A stretch of 64,000 bases of DNA, taken from TMP-86 sp964247385. Its GTDB lineage: Bacteria; Pseudomonadota; Gammaproteobacteria; Steroidobacterales; Steroidobacteraceae. Location of the stretch: NCBI GenBank assembly GCA_964247385.1, contig CAXTUB010000001.1, positions 1 to 64,000 of the forward strand. Direction: 5' to 3'. The number at the start of each line of letters is the position of its first letter. Position 1 is the first letter of the stretch. The translations under genes were made by a program, and so were the position numbers. The notes under the pieces are model-generated. The model was not told where the DNA came from. It searched no databases and worked only from the letters and a program-made list of their open reading frames with translations. Below are positions 59,275-64,000 of this stretch, one piece after another.

Positions 59275-60267
59275 TTACGTTTTGGCGCCTTCGAGCCAAG
59301 GCATGCGCGACCGCAACCGGGCGCCCACCTTTTCGATGGAGTGAGTGAGGTCTGCGCGCATCAGCTTGTCGTACTTGCGCCGGCCTCCCGCATTTTCCGA
59401 GATCCACTGCCGCGCGAACTTGCCATCCTGTATTTCGCGCAAGATCTTGCGCATCTCTTTCTTGGTTGCCTTGTTCACAACGCGCGGGCCGCGAGTCAGA
59501 TCGCCGTACTTTGCCGTTTCACTAATGAAGCGGTGCATCTTGGTCAGGCCGCCTTCGTGCAGCAAATCGACGATGAGCTTGAGCTCATGCAAGCACTCGT
59601 AATAGGCGACTTCGGGCTGATAGCCCGCTTCGACCAAGGTTTCATATCCACTCACCACGAGCTCGGTGGCGCCGCCGCAAAGCACGGCTTGCTCGCCGAA
59701 AAGATCCGTCTCGGTTTCTTCTTCAAACGTCGTCTCGAGGACGCCTCCGCGAGTGCCGCCAATGCCGTGAGCGTATGCAAGCGCAATGCTCTTGGCCTTA
59801 CCCGAGACATCTTGTCCCACCGCGAGCAGGCACGGCACGCCCCGGCCTTGTTGATATTGCCGGCGCACCAGATCTCCCGGCCCCTTCGGCGCGATCAGCA
59901 CGATGTCGAGATCTTTGCGAGGCTTGATCTGGCCGAAATGAATGTTGAATCCATGCGCGAACAACAGAGTTGCGCCCTGCTCGAACGCGCCTTTCAGTTC
60001 CTTGTACAGCGCCTTTTGGCTCAGATCCGGCGTGAGAAAAGCAACCAGCTGCGCGCCCTCGATCGCACGCACGGGCTCGAGAGCCTTGAGGCCATCACGC
60101 GTGGCCTTTTTCCAGCTTTCGCCGCGCCGCACGCCCACCACGACATCGAGGCCGCTGTCGCGCAGGTTCAATGCATGCGCGCGGCCTTGGCTTCCATAAC
60201 CCAGCACGGCAATTCGCTTGCCTTGCAAAGCCTTCTTGTCGACATCCTTTTGCGAATACAAACGCAT
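59275..60267 (-). CDS. ilvC: Ketol-acid reductoisomerase (class I)
   Basis: A 330-residue NADPH enzyme of branched-chain synthesis. The Rossmann motif is VLGYGSQGRAHALNLRDSG, followed by VVVGVRRGESWKKATRDGLK, LLFAHGFNIHFGQIKPRKDL, and the metal-site helices ETTFEEETETDLFGEQAVLC and YYECLHELKLIVDLLHEGGL. ATG 60267 has GGAGGTTGC just upstream. It is probably the first gene of ilvC-leuC-leuD-leuB, divergent from the aminopeptidase. Confidence 0.96.
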   Translation of the reverse strand: MRLYSQKDVDKKALQGKRIAVLGYGSQGRAHALNLRDSGLDVVVGVRRGESWKKATRDGLKALEPVRAIEGAQLVAFLTPDLSQKALYKELKGAFEQGATLLFAHGFNIHFGQIKPRKDLDIVLIAPKGPGDLVRRQYQQGRGVPCLLAVGQDVSGKAKSIALAYAHGIGGTRGGVLETTFEEETETDLFGEQAVLCGGATELVVSGYETLVEAGYQPEVAYYECLHELKLIVDLLHEGGLTKMHRFISETAKYGDLTRGPRVVNKATKKEMRKILREIQDGKFARQWISENAGGRRKYDKLMRADLTHSIEKVGARLRSRMPWLEGAKT

Positions 60268-60327
60268 GCAACCTCCGAATGAATTTTCGAATAGTATCAC
60301 GTGGATTGCGCGCGCTTGGAATGCACG

Positions 60328-61713
60328 ATGAGCGAGAGTGCGGAAATTCCGCTGCATTTGATATATGAAGACGCTCTCGCGCAATGGCGCGAGCGCCAGC
60401 CGTTCTGCGTGCAGCGTTGGCTGCGCGAGCAGCAATGGAATGCCGAACGCTTTCGCGTGATCTCGCTGCCCGCGGACGATGGCGCATTGTGCGGCGTGGC
60501 CTGCGGTCTGGGAAAATTCAAGTGCGAGCTCACGCTGTATCAAGCTGCGGCCATCGCCGAGCGCGTGCCGCCGCTTCAGTACCGCTTGGCGCAATCGTTT
60601 TCGACGCGCGAAGGGGACGCCATCGCGTTGGGCTTCGCTCATGCCGCGTACCGCTTCGATCGCTATCGCCGTGCGGCGCCGGCGCTGGCCGCGTCGATTG
60701 CGCCGATCGATGCGCGGCAGGCCGCCCGCGTCGCGAATCTAGCGGCTGCGTCGAAATTCGCGCGCGACTGCATCAATACGCCGGCTGCGGACTTTGGGCC
60801 TGCACAACTTGCGCTCGCCGCGCGCGGCCTGGCCGAAGCGCACGGGGCGAGCTTCAACGACCTGGTTGGGGATGCGTTGCTGGAGAAGAATTTTCCCGCG
60901 GTGCACGCCGTGGGCCGAGCCAGCTCCGCCGCGCCGCGAATCATCGAGCTGCGCTCGCCATCTTCCGCTCCATCCGAGTGGCCTTTGATCACGCTCGTGG
61001 GGAAGGGCGTGTGCTTCGACTCGGGTGGGCTGGATTTGAAGAACTCCGCTGGCATGCTTCTCATGAAGAAAGACATGGGCGGCGCGGCCATGGCGCTTGC
61101 GCTGGCGCAGCTCATTTGGTCTGAAAAGCTGCCATTGCGGCTTCGCGTGCTCATTCCCGCCGTCGAAAATTCAATTGGCCCGAACGCCTATCGTCCGGGG
61201 GATGTGCTGCAGACGCGCAGAGGATTGAGCGTCGAAGTCGGCAATACCGATGCGGAAGGGCGGCTCATTCTCTGCGATGCGCTCGCCGCCGCGGACGAGG
61301 AAGCGTGCGAAGCCATCATCGATTTCGCGACCCTGACGGGAGCGGCGCGCGTTGCCCTCGGTCCTGAGATACCGGCCTTGTTCTCGAGTGATGATGCCGC
61401 GGCGCAAGAGCTGCAGCGCATCGCCTTGCGCGAGAACGACCCGCTGTGGCACATGCCGCTGTGGATGGGTTATGACGATGAGCTCGGCAGCAAGATCGCC
61501 GACATGAACAACGTCTCTCCATCGGCGTTCGCAGGGGCCATCTTCGGCGCATTGTTTCTCAAGCGTTTCGTCGAGCGGACCAAGCTCTGGGTGCACATCG
61601 ATTGCTTCGCGTGGAATTCGCGCGAGCGCCCCGGTAGACCGGTAGGCGGTGAGATGCAAGGCGTGCGCGCCGTGTTTGCATTCTTACGCGAGCGCTTTTG
61701 CCCGGACGCATGA
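60328..61713 (+). CDS. M17 leucyl aminopeptidase family protein
   Basis: A 461-residue di-zinc aminopeptidase. The metal and active-site blocks are VGKGVCFDSGGLDLKNSAGM, LLMKKDMGGAAMALALAQL, VLIPAVENSIGPNAYRPGDV and the signature NTDAEGRLILCDALAAADEE. The shorter N-terminal domain and the C-terminal FVERTKLWVHIDCFAWNSRE resemble the PepB/short PepA-like group, not PepA. An in-frame GTG at 60301 is a possible earlier start. It sits between ilvC and ilvD but is not a known pathway member. Confidence 0.9.
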   Translation: MSESAEIPLHLIYEDALAQWRERQPFCVQRWLREQQWNAERFRVISLPADDGALCGVACGLGKFKCELTLYQAAAIAERVPPLQYRLAQSFSTREGDAIALGFAHAAYRFDRYRRAAPALAASIAPIDARQAARVANLAAASKFARDCINTPAADFGPAQLALAARGLAEAHGASFNDLVGDALLEKNFPAVHAVGRASSAAPRIIELRSPSSAPSEWPLITLVGKGVCFDSGGLDLKNSAGMLLMKKDMGGAAMALALAQLIWSEKLPLRLRVLIPAVENSIGPNAYRPGDVLQTRRGLSVEVGNTDAEGRLILCDALAAADEEACEAIIDFATLTGAARVALGPEIPALFSSDDAAAQELQRIALRENDPLWHMPLWMGYDDELGSKIADMNNVSPSAFAGAIFGALFLKRFVERTKLWVHIDCFAWNSRERPGRPVGGEMQGVRAVFAFLRERFCPDA

Positions 61714-61802
61714 TGAGGCTGGCGGTGTGAGGCACCTGGTTTACATAGGTGATTGAGAGATGAGTTTGTGAGCAAGATGAAAATTTGCATGGACGATGCT
61801 CG

Positions 61803-63506
61803 ATGAAAAATTCTCCGGAAGGGCAAGGGGGCGAGGCAGCGGATCTGCGCGCGCACTCGCGCGTCCTGGTTGATGGAGTGAAGCAAGCTCCGAGCCGCGC
61901 CATGTTGCGGGCCGTCGGTTTCGACGATGCGGATTTTTCGAAGCCGCAGATCGGAATCGTCTCCACATGGAGCAATCTCACGCCTTGCAACATGCACATC
62001 GATGGTTTGGCGCGCGCCGCTGCGGCCGGCGCCAGCCGCGCCGGCGCCAAGGCCATGACGTTTGGCACGATCACGGTTTCCGACGGAATTTCGAATGGCT
62101 CGCCCGGCATGCGCTACTCGCTCGTGTCGCGCGAAGTGATCGCGGACTCCATCGAGACGGTTGCCGGAGCGCAAGGTTTCGACGGATTGGTTGCCATCGG
62201 CGGCTGCGACAAGAACATGCCGGGGTGCCTGATCGCGCTGGCGCGGCTCGATCGACCGTCGGTGTTCGTCTACGGCGGCACCATCAAGCCGGGTCCGGAG
62301 CGCAGCGACATCGTTTCGGTGTTCGAAGCGGTCGGCGGTTACGCGGCCGGCTCGGTCAGCGAAGAAAAATTGCGCTTTGTCGAGCGCACCGCAATTCCCG
62401 GGCCGGGCTCATGCGCCGGAATGTACACGGCCAACACCATGGCCTCGGCAATCGAGGCGCTGGGCATGAGCTTGCCCAACAGCTCAGCGCAAGAAGCGGA
62501 GTCCGCTCACAAGCAGGATGATTGCGAAAGTGCCGGCGCAGCGGTGGTCAATCTACTGCGTCTCGGGTTGCGGCCCAGCGACATCATGACTCGTAAGGCA
62601 TTCGAGAACGCAATCACCGTGGTCATTGCTCTCGGCGGCTCGACCAATGCCGTGTTGCATCTGTTGGCCATCGCTCACGCCGCAAAAGTACCGCTGGAGC
62701 TCGATGATTTCACGCGCATTGGCGCGCGCGTCCCGGTGCTCGCGGACTTGCGGCCGAGCGGGCGCTATTCCATGTCCGAGCTCATCGGCATCGGTGGAAT
62801 TCAGCCGTTGATGAAAATGCTTTTCGAGGCCGATCTTCTTTATGGCGATTGTCTGACAGTGACGGGCGCCAGTTTGGAAGAGAATCTCGCTCGGGTTCCG
62901 CGTTATCCGGACGGACAACAAATCATCCGGCCATTCAGAGATCCGATTAAGAGCGAGAGCCATCTCGTTGTGATGTACGGAAATGTTGCTCCTGAAGGTG
63001 CGGTGGCCAAGATTACGGGAAAAGAGGGGATGCGCTTTTCCGGGCGTGCCCGAGTGTTCGAGGGCGAGGAACGCGCGCTGGACGGAATTTTGCGCGGCGA
63101 GGTGATCAAAGGAGATGTGGTCGTGATCCGCAATGAAGGGCCGGTGGGTGGGCCGGGCATGCGCGAGATGCTGAGCCCCACAGGCGCTATCATGGGCAAG
63201 GGTCTTGGCCGCGATGTTGCGTTGATTACCGATGGAAGATTTTCCGGCGGTAGTCATGGCTTTGTGGTGGGGCACGTCAGTCCGGAAGCAGCGCTCGGCG
63301 GTCCGATTGCGTTGATCCGCGATGGTGATCCAATTTCGATCGATGCCGAAACGCGCGAGATTCAGATGCGTGTCGATGAAGACGTGTTGCTCCAACGCCG
63401 CGCCGAGTGGCGCGCGCCGTCAGCGTACGCAACGCGCGGTGCACTCGCGAAATATGCGCGTGTCGTGAGTAGCGCATCGCGCGGAGCGATCACCGATGGC
63501 GACTGA
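61803..63506 (+). CDS. ilvD: Dihydroxy-acid dehydratase
   Basis: A 567-residue Fe-S dehydratase for the penultimate step to valine and isoleucine. Cluster ligands are visible in STWSNLTPCNMHI, AIGGCDKNMPGCLIALARLD and GPGSCAGMYTANTMASAIEA. Other blocks: TITVSDGISNGSPGMRYSLV, VIALGGSTNAVLHLLAIAHA and RFSGGSHGFVVGHVSPEAAL. ATG 61803 is preferred over TTG 61785. Confidence 0.96.
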   Translation: MKNSPEGQGGEAADLRAHSRVLVDGVKQAPSRAMLRAVGFDDADFSKPQIGIVSTWSNLTPCNMHIDGLARAAAAGASRAGAKAMTFGTITVSDGISNGSPGMRYSLVSREVIADSIETVAGAQGFDGLVAIGGCDKNMPGCLIALARLDRPSVFVYGGTIKPGPERSDIVSVFEAVGGYAAGSVSEEKLRFVERTAIPGPGSCAGMYTANTMASAIEALGMSLPNSSAQEAESAHKQDDCESAGAAVVNLLRLGLRPSDIMTRKAFENAITVVIALGGSTNAVLHLLAIAHAAKVPLELDDFTRIGARVPVLADLRPSGRYSMSELIGIGGIQPLMKMLFEADLLYGDCLTVTGASLEENLARVPRYPDGQQIIRPFRDPIKSESHLVVMYGNVAPEGAVAKITGKEGMRFSGRARVFEGEERALDGILRGEVIKGDVVVIRNEGPVGGPGMREMLSPTGAIMGKGLGRDVALITDGRFSGGSHGFVVGHVSPEAALGGPIALIRDGDPISIDAETREIQMRVDEDVLLQRRAEWRAPSAYATRGALAKYARVVSSASRGAITDGD

Positions 63507-63575
63507 AACTCGCTTGCAGACATGAGTAAAGGTATGGCAGGCTTTCCAAGCACATAAGGGGACAAGCTTTTCCGC

Positions 63576-64000
63576 ATGTACGAATATCAAGAACCTTCCC
63601 TGTTTTCCGGCAAGCGCGGCCTTGTCTTCATCATCGTCGTCATTTTCCATATTGGGCTGGGCTACGCGTTGGTGAACGGGTTGGCGCGTCGCATCGTTCA
63701 AACCATCATTCCGCCGGTGGAGATTGCGCAGATCGAAAAACCCAAAGTGGACGACAAGCCGCCACCGCCGCCGCCGAAGATCGAACAGATCAAGCCATTC
63801 GTGCCTCCGCCTGAAATCGTCGACATCCAACAGGCTCCAGCCGAGACGACGGCGATCACGCAAGTGGCGAGCACGAATACTCCCGCCCCCGTCGCTCCGC
63901 CGCCGCCCAAGCAAGTTGCGCGCACGCCGGTCAAGCAGGACCCAAGGCATCCGCTCAAAATTGGCGAGGAGTGGTACCCGGATGCGTCCAAGCGTGCGGG
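63576..64000 (+). CDS. tonB: Energy transducer TonB family protein (3' truncated by window end)
   Basis: The first ~141 residues of a TonB-type protein. A basic N-terminus leads into a membrane anchor (GLVFIIVVIFHIGLGYALVN) with the conserved His25 that couples to ExbB/ExbD. Then comes a Pro-rich periplasmic spacer (KPKVDDKPPPPPPKIEQIKP, FVPPPEIVDIQQAPAETTA, APVAPPPPKQVART). The C-terminal TonB fold begins near DPRHPLKIGEEWYPDASKRA and continues past the window. No exbB or exbD is visible yet. Confidence 0.85.
   Translation, partial: MYEYQEPSLFSGKRGLVFIIVVIFHIGLGYALVNGLARRIVQTIIPPVEIAQIEKPKVDDKPPPPPPKIEQIKPFVPPPEIVDIQQAPAETTAITQVASTNTPAPVAPPPPKQVARTPVKQDPRHPLKIGEEWYPDASKRA

Noticed and set aside
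59245..60282. 345-codon plus-strand frame over ilvC
   Set aside because: It is antisense to a complete ketol-acid reductoisomerase and has no recognisable domain.

Overview
The window comes from the chromosome of a GC-rich gammaproteobacterium, most likely from the Xanthomonadales/Steroidobacteraceae side of the class. The evidence is the gene order ruvC-ruvA-ruvB-ybgC-tolQRAB-pal-cpoB-queE-queC, a complete his operon with bifunctional HisB and HisIE headed by a TrpR-like regulator, and a fused aspartate kinase/diaminopimelate decarboxylase of the kind known from Xanthomonas. This placement is an inference from synteny and protein families. No insertion sequence, prophage, CRISPR array or rRNA was seen. 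The window is mostly core biosynthesis and cell-envelope genes, with short accessory islands between them.

Layout. 1-3049: the 3' part of a transmembrane Ser/Thr kinase fused to an FGE/SUMF1-like domain, then a lipoprotein and an exported TPR protein. 3122-5076: an exported truncated haemoglobin with a DUF3034 partner, and a DUF5658 membrane protein. 5181-10865: sucA-sucB-lpd, the 2-oxoglutarate dehydrogenase complex. 10942-12966: relA. 13076-22053: a long head-to-tail run of ruvCAB, ybgC, the Tol-Pal system and queE-queC. 22054-24982: a small membrane ORF, a BLUF photoreceptor, and divergent metR/metF. 24996-29595: glycine cleavage genes gcvT-gcvH-gcvPA-gcvPB (minus strand) behind a tandem glycine riboswitch, followed by tRNA-Lys(UUU). 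29919-37549: an ABC importer without a binding protein, a CitE-like lyase, an FAD oxidoreductase, YceI, a nitroreductase and hemH.

37550-43660: leuA behind a Leu-rich leader peptide with attenuator-like pairings, a small acidic protein, the lysC-lysA fusion and asd. 43675-46263: pgl, small proteins, a membrane metallophosphoesterase and a repeat island. 46311-53715: the his operon, in transcription order regulator-hisG-D-C-B-H-A-F-IE. 53818-56187: a SAM riboswitch, then metX-metB. 56144-60267: ilvC-leuC-leuD-leuB (minus strand). 60328-64000: an M17 aminopeptidase, ilvD and a truncated TonB gene.

The amino-acid genes show four different local control devices: a glycine riboswitch (gcv), a SAM riboswitch (metXB), a predicted ribosome-mediated attenuator (leuA) and a palindromic repressor site over the his promoter. 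Many genes overlap by 1-4 bases (ATGA, TAATG, GTGA), which suggests translational coupling. Two genes, queE and hisF, have no ATG, GTG or TTG near their conserved N-termini; the hisF start appears to be AUA.
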